A stretch of DNA of 53,517 bases from Candidatus Udaeobacter sp. (GTDB taxonomy: Bacteria; Verrucomicrobiota; Verrucomicrobiia; Chthoniobacterales; UBA10450): positions 27,754 to 81,270 of the forward strand of contig JAALOD010000003.1 in NCBI GenBank assembly GCA_013372845.1, given 5' to 3'. This document shows positions 1 to 7,772 of the stretch, in pieces. The notes beneath the pieces were generated by a model that was given only the letters and a program-made list of their open reading frames with translations, made no database searches and was not told where the DNA came from. Position numbers and translations under genes: made by a program. How positions within the stretch are numbered: the first letter of the stretch is position 1; each line of letters opens with the position of its first letter.

Positions 1-33
1 TTTCCTGTAGGAAGTAAATAGAGTTTCTCAACA

Positions 34-1723
34 ATGCGACAAAATTCTCCCGTCCCTGTCTTCGGCCTGCTCTTGTGGCTGATATTCGCCAGCACGGGCC
101 GAGCTCAGGGTGGTGGTACCTGGCAAACACGGGCTCCGATGCCTCTGAGCCGACAGGAACTCGCGGCGGGGATACTAAATGGGAAGCTGTACGTCCTTGG
201 CGGTTACGATGCGAGTCGTGCCTCCACGGCCAATGTGCAGGTGTATAATCCTACCACAGACACGTGGACTTCGGCGCATCCGATTCCTTATCCGGTTAAT
301 CACAACGCCGCCGCTGTGGCGGGAGGAAATCTCTACAGTTTCGGTGCCGGAGCAGGCGAAGTGTTTCTTTACAATGCAAACAACAACTCGTGGGTTGCAC
401 GAGCTTCCAGCCATTATGTGTACAGCCAAACCGCGGCCGTCGGAGTGATCAACAATCAGATTTACGTTGCCGGCGGCACGGGTACTCCCAGCCAGCGCCA
501 GTTGGAGGTGTACGATCCGGTCTCGAACACTTGGACGATTAAGGCGCCCATGAGCGTTCCGCGCAATCACACCGGTGGCGGCGTGATCGATGGCAAATTT
601 TATGTTGTAGGTGGACGAGTCTCTGACAATGGACCACCAACGGCCGCCCTCGAGGTTTACAATCCGCAGACCAACAGCTGGTCCGGTCGTGCCGATGCCA
701 GCTGCCCGCGCCGGTATCGCGGCGGCGGTGGTGGATAACGAACTCTGGGTCTTCGGTGGGGAAGAACAGGATGGTTTGCATGGGGAAGTGGAAGTATATA
801 ATCCTGTCAGTAACACTTGGCGCCGCGAGCCCAACATGCCTTTACCGCGCCATGGGAGTTGGGCATCGGTTATCGGAAACAAAATCTATATCCCAGGTGG
901 CGGCGCCCGCGCAGGCTTGGCTCCTACGAATACAAACCAGATCTTTACCGTCGATGAATTACTTGACTCCGGAGCGGCTGCAGTGGCTGACTTTAACGCT
1001 GACGGACACCCGGACTGGGTGGTTCGTAATGCCGGAACGCGTCAGACGGCGATCTGGTATCTAAACAACAATGTCTTGGTCGGTGGCGCGTTGGGCCCGA
1101 CTCTTCCGGTCAGTTGGGGACTGAGAGGTGCAGCGGATTTCAATGGAGACATCCATCCGGATTATGGCTTGTTCAACTTAGCTAGTCGCCAAACCGCAAT
1201 CTGGTATTTGTCAGGGCCAACGTTCATTGGAAGCGCTTTTGGGCCGACTCCGCCCGGTGGCTGGGCGTTGGTGGCTATTGCTGATTTTAACGGCAACAAG
1301 AAGCCGGACTACGTCCTCTACAACGCTGGCACGCGTCAAACAGCAATCTGGTATCTGAGCAACAACATCTTCGTTAGCTCTGCATTCGGCCCAACTCTTC
1401 CTTCCGGTTGGGGACTGAGAGGTGTGGCGGATTTCAATGGCGACGGCCATCCTGATTACGCTTTGGTCAACTCCGCGACTCGCCAAACAGCAATTTGGTA
1501 TTTATCAGGGCCAACGTTTATCGGAAGCGCTTATGGGCCGACTCCGCCCGGCGGCTGGGCGTTCGTGGCTACCAAAGACTTTAATGCCAACGGAAAGCCG
1601 GACTATGTGCTTTACAACGCTGGTACGCGTCAAACAGCAATTTGGTATTTGAACAACAACGTTTTCGTCAGCGCCGCCTTCGGCCCAACTCTTCCAGCCG
1701 GTTGGAGCTTGATCGGGCCTTGA
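34..1723 (+). pseudogene. Secreted kelch / FG-GAP-like repeat protein, frameshifted
   Basis: Two reading frames form one gene: 34..738 carries a signal peptide (hydrophobic stretch ending near STGRAQ) and about four kelch blades (GG doublets, then xVYNPxTxxW); the frame ending at 1723 resumes with two more blades and then exactly five 49-residue units (986..1720) with a DFNxDGxPDY core, as in calcium-binding FG-GAP/VCBS repeats. The frames meet near 690-700, where the conserved W...PMP junction is one residue short, fitting a 2-bp loss. Kelch plus VCBS-type repeats suggests a beta-propeller surface or extracellular binding protein; no catalytic motif is visible and the ligand is unknown. As written the protein would stop at residue 234. 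It could be a real pseudogene or a sequence error. Confidence 0.8.
986..1720 (+). repeat. Five tandem 147-bp coding units (49 residues each)
   Basis: The 3' end of the kelch gene consists of five head-to-tail units at 986, 1133, 1280, 1427 and 1574, each exactly 147 bp, with the stop codon directly after the fifth. Each unit encodes xDFNxxxxPDY, then RQTAIWYL, then a GPTxPxxW turn. Units 2 and 4 are nearly identical to each other, and so are 3 and 5, so the array expanded as a 294-bp pair. Confidence 0.9.
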
Positions 1724-1876
1724 GCTAGCTGGGCCAGATCTTTAATCGGCCGCTGGAAAGCGCAGGTGAGAACGCGGAAGTACCCCGCCTGGCGCTTTTC
1801 TGCTTGTGTCACTCCGCGTCTAGGTACGCTCTTGATCATTGATTTGCAGGAGAGCGAGTTTGCGAGACGATAGGCA

Positions 1877-4027
1877 ATGGCACGCGGGCTTTCGAAGCAG
1901 ACGCAAGGTCTCAGAGGCACGACTCAGCAAAGCGCGGCGACCTCCGAGCCGAAATCAAAGTCTGCCCAGCCGGCGAATTCTCGAATAACTTCTCTGGCTG
2001 CGGTACAGTTACTCTGCGCTGGGACCGTGTTTCTTGTCGCGCTCCTTCTTTATAGCTGGACGCTCGCGCCGACAGTTACCCTGACTGACAGCGGAGAGTT
2101 AATCGTAGTTGCTCGGAGTCTTGGGATCGCGCATCCACCGGGCGTTCCGTTATGGATCATTCTCGCCCATCTCGCATCGCTTGTGCCCTTTGGAAACGTC
2201 GCGCAACGGATCAATTTTTCGTCCGCGCTTTTCGCAGCGCTCGCTTGCGCAATGCTCACGTTAGTCGTGGCGGAGTTGATCATTACAGCGTCATATCTGG
2301 CTGCGGCGAAGCGACGAAAGAGAGACAACAAGAAAACCGAGGAATCGGGTATTACGCACCTTTTAGTGACTGCGCCCGCGCTGGGCGGGGGATTGCTCAT
2401 GGCGTTTTCCCGCACGCTTTGGTCGTATGCGACGATCGCCGAGGTCTACGCTCTGAATGCACTGCTGATTGTCATTATCTTCTTCCTGATGCTTCGGTGG
2501 CGCCGGCGCATCGTCGAAGACAGGATGCATATTTCGACGGCGTCGAACGCTGATCAAATCACGAGGCACGACGTTTTCCTTTATTCAGCCGCGCTGATAT
2601 TCGGCCTAGCCCTCGGCGGTCATCATGTCACTGTGGCGCTGACCCTTCCTGCCATCGCAGTCATTGTTTTTCGAACCCAGGGCGTGAGCTTTTTTACCAG
2701 CAGGCGGTTGGTTTATGCCGCGCTGATTTCAATTAGTGCTCTCGTCGCCGTTTATGCTTACCTGCCGCTTGCAGCCTCGCGCTCGCCTGTCATTAACTGG
2801 GGCCATCCGCGTTCGCTACAGGAAATATGGTGGCATCTGACGGGCCGCCAGTATCAGGTCTATTTCTCCTTTAAACCGGAGATAATGGGGGAACAGTTTG
2901 CTGAATTTTGCAGGATGGCACTGCGCGAATTCGGCTCTCAGTGGGTTCCTTTATCAGTCGTTCTGGCTTTCGCGGGTTTCGCTGATGCTTTCAAGCGAGA
3001 CCGTACGACTTTCTGGTTTCTCCTGACTATCGTGGTCGCCGATTTGGCTTACGCCCTCAGCTACGAAATTGCGGAAGACAAGGATGCGTACTATTTGCCC
3101 ACATTTATTTCGATAGCGATTGCCGCTGGTTTGGGCATTCGATGGTTGGTCCAAAGGGCCGTTTCCAAATCCTTACCGGGCGTGAAGCCATCTTTGGCAG
3201 CGGCAATTGCTGTTCTGGTTGTTTGCACGATCGCCCTCACGGCGAACTGGCCGTTTAATAATCGCAGGCGATACTTCATCGCGCACGACTATGTCGACAA
3301 TCTGCTCAACGCGATCGCGCCCAACGGGCTCCTGCTCACGCTCGATTGGCAAGTTGTGTCCCCCATGTTTTATGCGCAGGAGATCGAACAGGTTCGGCTG
3401 GACGTAAAAGTGGTGGACATCAATCTTCTACGGCGCTCGTGGTATTTCGATTATTTGAAACACGCTTATCCCGGCTTGATGGAGCGATCGCGCGAAAAGA
3501 TCGACGTATTTGTCGAAAATCTCAAAGAATGGGAGCGCGATCCCGGGGCCTTTGCCAGGAGTCCGGCGCTGACTCAAAGAATCAGCACAGCATTTTTAGA
3601 GATGATTCAATCAATGGTGACCAATGAAAGCAGGGTTGCGCCGGTTTACATGACGAACGATTTGATTTCCTCCGACTCAGTTAACGGCGAACTGACCAGA
3701 TGGCTTACGCAAAAATATCAACTGGTTCCACATGGGCTTGTCTTTAATCTCGCGGACGGTCAGGGCTTTCATGATTCGCCGGATGTGCGTCTGCAAATAC
3801 GCGGCCTTGCCGATGGGAAACTGCGATTCGGAAAAGGCGATCCCGTCAACGTGAAGGTACTGCCGGTCTATACGAACATGTTGATCAATCGCGGACGCTA
3901 TCTTGCTTTATTCGGTCAGCATGAACGTGCCATTGCTGCCTTCGAACAGGCGCTCGCGCTCAATCCGGACCTGGCCTTGGCGCGGCAGGGCCTCGCCGAA
4001 AGCGCCGAGAAAGCGCGGAGACCGTAG
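1877..4027 (+). CDS. DUF2723 family multi-pass membrane protein with C-terminal TPR
   Basis: The 716-residue product has a polar N-terminal tail of about 45 residues, a first membrane helix, then the DUF2723 signature: a TDSGE motif near residue 71 followed by GIAHPPGxPLW. About ten hydrophobic helices fill residues 45-450; a soluble region follows and a single TPR-like helix pair (RGRYLALFGQHERAIAAFEQAL) ends the protein. DUF2723 proteins resemble GT-C glycosyltransferases such as protein O-mannosyltransferases, where an acidic residue in the first external loop is catalytic. A role in transferring lipid-linked sugar at the outer face of the inner membrane is an inference. The start is the first ATG ahead of the hydrophobic region. 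It appears to be a single-gene unit. Confidence 0.85.
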   Translation: MARGLSKQTQGLRGTTQQSAATSEPKSKSAQPANSRITSLAAVQLLCAGTVFLVALLLYSWTLAPTVTLTDSGELIVVARSLGIAHPPGVPLWIILAHLASLVPFGNVAQRINFSSALFAALACAMLTLVVAELIITASYLAAAKRRKRDNKKTEESGITHLLVTAPALGGGLLMAFSRTLWSYATIAEVYALNALLIVIIFFLMLRWRRRIVEDRMHISTASNADQITRHDVFLYSAALIFGLALGGHHVTVALTLPAIAVIVFRTQGVSFFTSRRLVYAALISISALVAVYAYLPLAASRSPVINWGHPRSLQEIWWHLTGRQYQVYFSFKPEIMGEQFAEFCRMALREFGSQWVPLSVVLAFAGFADAFKRDRTTFWFLLTIVVADLAYALSYEIAEDKDAYYLPTFISIAIAAGLGIRWLVQRAVSKSLPGVKPSLAAAIAVLVVCTIALTANWPFNNRRRYFIAHDYVDNLLNAIAPNGLLLTLDWQVVSPMFYAQEIEQVRLDVKVVDINLLRRSWYFDYLKHAYPGLMERSREKIDVFVENLKEWERDPGAFARSPALTQRISTAFLEMIQSMVTNESRVAPVYMTNDLISSDSVNGELTRWLTQKYQLVPHGLVFNLADGQGFHDSPDVRLQIRGLADGKLRFGKGDPVNVKVLPVYTNMLINRGRYLALFGQHERAIAAFEQALALNPDLALARQGLAESAEKARRP

Positions 4028-4136
4028 CGCAGCCATCCTTTCGCCATTCGCTGACTCAAGCTTCGCTCCTAATTCGGACTTCCCATTTCCCGGCGTAGTC
4101 TTGCTTTGTTCGCACGAACCTTTTATATGCGCGGCA

Positions 4137-5531
4137 ATGAATCTCCTGACTTGTGATCGATGGGCGCGTCTTCTTCCGGCAATCCTGGCCTTGGCCATTG
4201 GAACGATTCCAATTCGGGCGGCTGACAATGCGATCGCCCTAAAAGCCAAACGCATATTCGACGGAAAATCGAAATCACTTGTTCCAAATGGCGTCGTTAT
4301 CGTTCAAAGCGATAGGATTGTCGATGTTGGCAGTAATCTGGCTGTACCAGGCGGCGCGCAGGTGATCGATCTGGGCGACGCCACGCTTGCGCCGGGATTC
4401 ATGGACGCACACACCCATTTAACGCTGGATTACTCCGGCGATTACAATGTGCGTCGACTGAAAGAGGTCGATCTAAACGTTTCCGAGCAGGCGATCATCG
4501 CAACTGTGCACGCCCGGGCCACTGTCGAAGCAGGATTCACTACAGTGCGCGATCTCGGAAGCCGCTTCGTCGGCAGCCGCGAGTTTGTCGATGTCGCCCT
4601 GCGCAATTCAATTAACAAAGGAGTCATCGTGGGTCCGCGCATGCTGGTTGCGACCAAGGGAATCGGCGCTACCGGCGGTCACTTCGATCCCACCAGCGGA
4701 TTTCGTGATTTCCTCTTTGGGCGCGAACCGGATTACACGGATGGAATCATTGATAGTCCAGACGACGCGCGGAAAGCCGTGCGATTCGAAGTCAAAAATG
4801 GCGCTGACGTGATTAAGGCTGCAGTCTCGGGTGGCGTCCTTTCGTTAGCAGACGAAGTGGATACTCCGCAATTAACGCCTGACGAAATGGCGGCGCTCGT
4901 TGATGAATCCCATCAGTTGCGAAAAAAGGTAGCGGTGCATTGTCACGGCGACGAAGCTGCCAGGGAAGCGATTGAGGCCGGCGTTGATTCTATTGAGCAC
5001 GGCTCATTTATGAAACCGGAAACGCTCACCCGGATGAAAAACAAGGGTGTCTTCCTGACGCCAACGCTTATGGCCACCGAATGGATCATGAGCAAACTGG
5101 AAAACTATCCGCCAGCATTGCAGGCAAAAGCCAAAGCGGCAGCAGCCGCGCGTTCGGATATGTTTCGCAACGCAGTGAAATTAGGAGTGAAGATTTCCTT
5201 TGGCACTGATGCCGCCGTTTTTCCACATGGTCAAAACGCGCGAGAGTTTAAGGTGATGGTCGATCTTGGGATGCAACCAATCGAAGCGCTAAGATCTGCA
5301 ACTGCCAATGATGCCGAGCTTCTCGGCATCGCGCAAAAAACTGGCACCTTGGAAAAAGGGAAACTTGCTGACGTCATTGCGATGCCAGGCGATCCGATTG
5401 CGGATATCACCGCAACCGAGCGGGTATTCTTTGTCATGAAAGAGGGAAAAATCATCAGGAACGGGCCGCCGACTGTCCACGCCGCTGCCAAAGAGACAGA
5501 CCCTGCAAACGTTGCTGCTCCAGTGGATTGA
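4137..5531 (+). CDS. Secreted amidohydrolase (imidazolonepropionase-like)
   Basis: The frame is open further upstream, but the ATG at 4137 gives a convincing signal peptide (hydrophobic core LLPAILALAIGTIPIRA, cleavage near ADN) and a 464-residue protein. The metal-dependent amidohydrolase pattern is complete: DAHTH (His92, His94), a later HCHGDEAA (His268, His270), IEHG near 290 and GTDAA near 357, followed by the C-terminal GxLExGKLADVIA strand that closes the small beta domain. Related enzymes hydrolyse imidazolone rings or act as Xaa-Pro dipeptidases; the substrate cannot be read from sequence. Export suggests the periplasm. The gene lies directly upstream of the rplA promoter region and is probably a separate unit. 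Confidence 0.88.
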   Translation: MNLLTCDRWARLLPAILALAIGTIPIRAADNAIALKAKRIFDGKSKSLVPNGVVIVQSDRIVDVGSNLAVPGGAQVIDLGDATLAPGFMDAHTHLTLDYSGDYNVRRLKEVDLNVSEQAIIATVHARATVEAGFTTVRDLGSRFVGSREFVDVALRNSINKGVIVGPRMLVATKGIGATGGHFDPTSGFRDFLFGREPDYTDGIIDSPDDARKAVRFEVKNGADVIKAAVSGGVLSLADEVDTPQLTPDEMAALVDESHQLRKKVAVHCHGDEAAREAIEAGVDSIEHGSFMKPETLTRMKNKGVFLTPTLMATEWIMSKLENYPPALQAKAKAAAAARSDMFRNAVKLGVKISFGTDAAVFPHGQNAREFKVMVDLGMQPIEALRSATANDAELLGIAQKTGTLEKGKLADVIAMPGDPIADITATERVFFVMKEGKIIRNGPPTVHAAAKETDPANVAAPVD

Positions 5532-5563
5532 CGGGTCCGCACGGTCACGAGAGCAAGTTGATT

Positions 5564-5591
5564 TTGACAACGTGAGAATCGCCGCTAAATT
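5564..5591 (+). promoter_or_regulatory. Candidate sigma-70 promoter for the rplA operon
   Basis: A perfect -35 hexamer TTGACA (5564-5569) is followed after 16 bp by TAAATT (5586-5591), a 4/6 match to the -10 box. It lies 33 bp after the amidohydrolase stop and about 90 bp before rplA, the expected place for the main promoter of a ribosomal protein operon. Confidence 0.45.
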
Positions 5592-5595
5592 TCCC

Positions 5596-5625
5596 AGCCG
5601 CCGCCGGTTTGGGCGGCTTAATATT
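5596..5625 (+). promoter_or_regulatory. Hairpin in the rplA leader
   Basis: AGCCGCC (5596-5602) and GGCGGCT (5612-5618) form a 7-bp stem with a 9-nt loop, followed by the T-rich run TAATATTTT. It sits downstream of the candidate promoter, so it would be in the rplA mRNA leader: an attenuator or the L1 autogenous control site. It could instead be a weak terminator for the upstream gene. Confidence 0.35.
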
Positions 5626-5682
5626 TTGGCAGGAGCCCCGTGTTTCTCTTAAGAGACCGCGGCGATAGAACTGCAAACCAAC

Positions 5683-6384
5683 ATGCAAAGGAATCGAAGC
5701 AAACGTTATCGCGCAGCGGCGCAACAGGTAGATCGGGCAAAGGCTTATAGTCTTCATGAGGCCGTCTCGACGTTAAAAAAATTTCCGCCGACAAAGTTTG
5801 ATCAGACCGTGACCGTCTCATTGCGGCTTGGTGTTGATCCCAAGCAATCCGATCAAATGGTTCGCGGGACCTGTCCGCTTCCGCATGGCAGTGGCAAAAA
5901 AGTGCGGGTTCTGGTTTTTGCCGAGGGCGAGGCCGCACAGGCAGCCAGGGAAGCGGGCGCGGAGTTTGTTGGGATGAAAGATCTAATCCAGAAGTGTCAG
6001 GAAGGTTTTCAGGATTTTGATGTCGCGATTGCGACGCCGGCAGCGATGGCGGAGGTCCGCAAATTGGGGAAGGTACTCGGGCCGCGCGGACTGATGCCGA
6101 ATCCTCGTACTGGGACAGTAACGGACGACACAGCCAAAGCTGTGCAGGAAGTGAAAGCAGGCCGCGTGGAGTTTAAACTGGATAAAAACGGCAACGTGGC
6201 GGTGCCTGTTGGGAAATTTTCATTTGAGGAAGATGCTTTGGTGGAAAACGGAAACGCGGTAATTGATGCGGTCGTTCGAGCTCGTCCCGCCTCAGCGAAA
6301 GGGCGGTACCTTGAAGGCCTGACAATCAGTGCGACCATGTCTCCGGGAGTTCACGTTGATCCGGCACCGTATTTGAACGCGTAG
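5683..6384 (+). CDS. rplA: 50S ribosomal protein L1
   Basis: At 233 residues this is the normal L1 length (about 230). The L1 signature region is clear: [22 protein letters not shown] in the form [20 protein letters not shown] (residues about 126-145), followed by the [16 protein letters not shown] strand and the [22 protein letters not shown] C-terminal domain. L1 binds 23S rRNA in the L1 stalk, gates E-site tRNA release, and in many bacteria represses its own operon by binding the leader. It is the first ribosomal gene here; rplK, which usually precedes it, is absent. rplJ follows after 27 bp. Confidence 0.97.
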   Translation: MQRNRSKRYRAAAQQVDRAKAYSLHEAVSTLKKFPPTKFDQTVTVSLRLGVDPKQSDQMVRGTCPLPHGSGKKVRVLVFAEGEAAQAAREAGAEFVGMKDLIQKCQEGFQDFDVAIATPAAMAEVRKLGKVLGPRGLMPNPRTGTVTDDTAKAVQEVKAGRVEFKLDKNGNVAVPVGKFSFEEDALVENGNAVIDAVVRARPASAKGRYLEGLTISATMSPGVHVDPAPYLNA

Positions 6385-6411
6385 TTTTAGAGACGCAATA
6401 TCGAAAATAAA

Positions 6412-6945
6412 ATGACACCAGAAAAAGCCAGCGTCGTTTCCGACCTTTCCGAGAAGTTAAAACGCTCTCCTTTCGTGCTCGTAACCGACTACCAGCGGAT
6501 GAAGGTCGGCGATTTTAGTGAATTGCGGAACCGGCTGGCTCCAGCCGGCGCAGAAGTACACGTCGTAAAGAATAATTTCCTCAAACGCGCCATGACTGAT
6601 TCTGGTTTTCCTGATGCGGGCGAGAAGCTGACCGGTCAAACAGCCGTTGTTACTGGTGAGAACGATGTGGCGCCCGTGGCCAAAATTTTCAAGACGTTTG
6701 CGGCTGAATTCAAAGTCGCGTCGCTTAAGATTGGTTTTGTTGAGCGGGCTGTTCTTTCCGCCGCGGAATTGGAGAAGTTGGCGGATCTGCCGGCGCGCGA
6801 GATTTTGCAGGCGCAATTGCTCGGGCTACTCTTGTCTCCCGCAACACGCTTTGTGCGCCTGCTGAATGAACCAGGCTCTGCGTTGGCACGGCTATTGAAA
6901 GCGAAGGGAGAAAAGGAGGGCGCGGCCGCGCAAGCGACGGCGTAA
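6412..6945 (+). CDS. rplJ: 50S ribosomal protein L10
   Basis: The 177-residue product begins with the typical L10 domain (VSDLSEKLKRSPFVLVTDYQ, then LRxxLAPAGAEVHVVKNNFLKRA) and ends with the long helix LLxxPATRFVRLLNEPGSALARLLKAKGE that binds L7/L12 dimers. L10 anchors the L7/L12 stalk to 23S rRNA and L11. The gene lies between rplA and rplL as in most bacteria. The alanine-rich C-terminal tail is normal for the family. Confidence 0.97.
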   Translation: MTPEKASVVSDLSEKLKRSPFVLVTDYQRMKVGDFSELRNRLAPAGAEVHVVKNNFLKRAMTDSGFPDAGEKLTGQTAVVTGENDVAPVAKIFKTFAAEFKVASLKIGFVERAVLSAAELEKLADLPAREILQAQLLGLLLSPATRFVRLLNEPGSALARLLKAKGEKEGAAAQATA

Positions 6946-6997
6946 GATGGTTTTCCGCTCGCAATGGCGAGACGGGAAGTGAAACAAAAACTGTCCG

Positions 6998-7039
6998 GGC
7001 CAGTGGCTATTGGCCTTAATTTTCCGAAGGCTTTCGGAA
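6998..7039 (+). promoter_or_regulatory. Tandem hairpins in the rplJ-rplL gap
   Basis: GGCCA/TGGCC (6998-7002 with 7011-7015, 8-nt loop) is followed by a perfect 7-bp hairpin TTCCGAA-GGCT-TTCGGAA (7022-7039). They lie just before a strong Shine-Dalgarno GGAGGA (7049-7054, 8 nt from the rplL ATG). L7/L12 is needed in several copies per ribosome, so a structure that raises rplL translation or protects its mRNA is plausible; this is inference. Confidence 0.4.
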
Positions 7040-7062
7040 GCGGCAATTGGAGGAAATAAGAA

Positions 7063-7449
7063 ATGGCAGACACAGATAAATTGGTGGAGCAACTCAGCAG
7101 CCTGTCGGTGCTGGAGATTGCCGGGTTGGTCAAGCAACTGGAAGAAAAGTGGGGTGTAAGCGCAGCGGCCCCGGTGGCGATGGCGGCTGGTCCGGTCGCA
7201 GCGGGCGCAGCGGCAGCTCCGGCGGCGGAGGAGAAAACCACGTTTGACGTGATCTTGAAAGAGATGGGCTCGAACAAGATTGCTGTGATCAAGGAGGTTC
7301 GTGGCGCGGTGCCGGGACTTGGCCTCGCGGAAGCCAAGGCGCTTGTGGAAGGCGCCCCCAAGACAATCAAGGAAGGGGTGACAAAGGAAGAGGCGGACGA
7401 GATCAAGAAAAAAATCGAGGCCGCCGGTGCGAAGGTTGAAATTAAATAG
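7063..7449 (+). CDS. rplL: 50S ribosomal protein L7/L12
   Basis: The 128-residue protein has the three L7/L12 parts: an N-terminal dimerisation helix pair ([26 protein letters not shown]), an alanine-rich hinge (about residues 38-58), and the C-terminal factor-binding domain with [40 protein letters not shown] and the [14 protein letters not shown] end. It recruits EF-Tu, EF-G and IF2 to the ribosome. A canonical GGAGGA ribosome site 8 nt upstream fixes the start. A 323-bp gap separates it from rpoB. Confidence 0.98.
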   Translation: MADTDKLVEQLSSLSVLEIAGLVKQLEEKWGVSAAAPVAMAAGPVAAGAAAAPAAEEKTTFDVILKEMGSNKIAVIKEVRGAVPGLGLAEAKALVEGAPKTIKEGVTKEEADEIKKKIEAAGAKVEIK

Positions 7450-7772
7450 TGCGACAACTCGCTAAGTCGGGATTGTTTGGTTCCTATCAGTGACTGAGGC
7501 GGATGAGTCTATAGACCGTCCGCCGCAGATTTTCCTTGCGGAGCGGAAATTTCAGACTAATATCTTATTCTGGTTAGAGGCAGGCAGAACTTATTTTTAA
7601 CCCGGCGCTCAACGGCAAAGCACAAGAAAGGCAGCAAAACTGCGGTGAATTTGACAAACCGCTGTTTTGGATGCATTTTTGCGCCCTTCGCTCGTTACTG
7701 AGCCCTTAAATCTTGCCCGTTTCGTCCCCGATTGGGGTGGACGTTGCGAGGCTAACTCTTGGCTAGTAGTTT
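7450..7772 (+). promoter_or_regulatory. 323-bp rplL-rpoB leader/intergenic region
   Basis: No ORF or tRNA is visible. An imperfect hairpin GCGGA...TCCGC encloses GTC-TATA-GAC (about 7499-7523), followed by CCGCA...TGCGG (about 7523-7541). A perfect -35 TTGACA at 7651-7656 has only a weak -10 (CATTTT) 17 bp on. Another stem, CGTCC...GGACG (7723-7743), lies 30 nt before rpoB. No Shine-Dalgarno is evident next to the rpoB ATG. The region may hold an attenuator and a secondary rpoBC promoter. Confidence 0.4.

Noticed and set aside
6636-7457. 273-codon open frame on the minus strand opposite rplJ and rplL
   Set aside because: It mirrors the alanine-rich L10/L12 coding frame and is Ser/Ala/Pro low complexity; the plus-strand proteins are certain.
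7450-7772. tRNA or other RNA gene in the rplL-rpoB gap
   Set aside because: No cloverleaf, T-loop GTTCGA or CCA end was found; the stems are short and look like leader elements.
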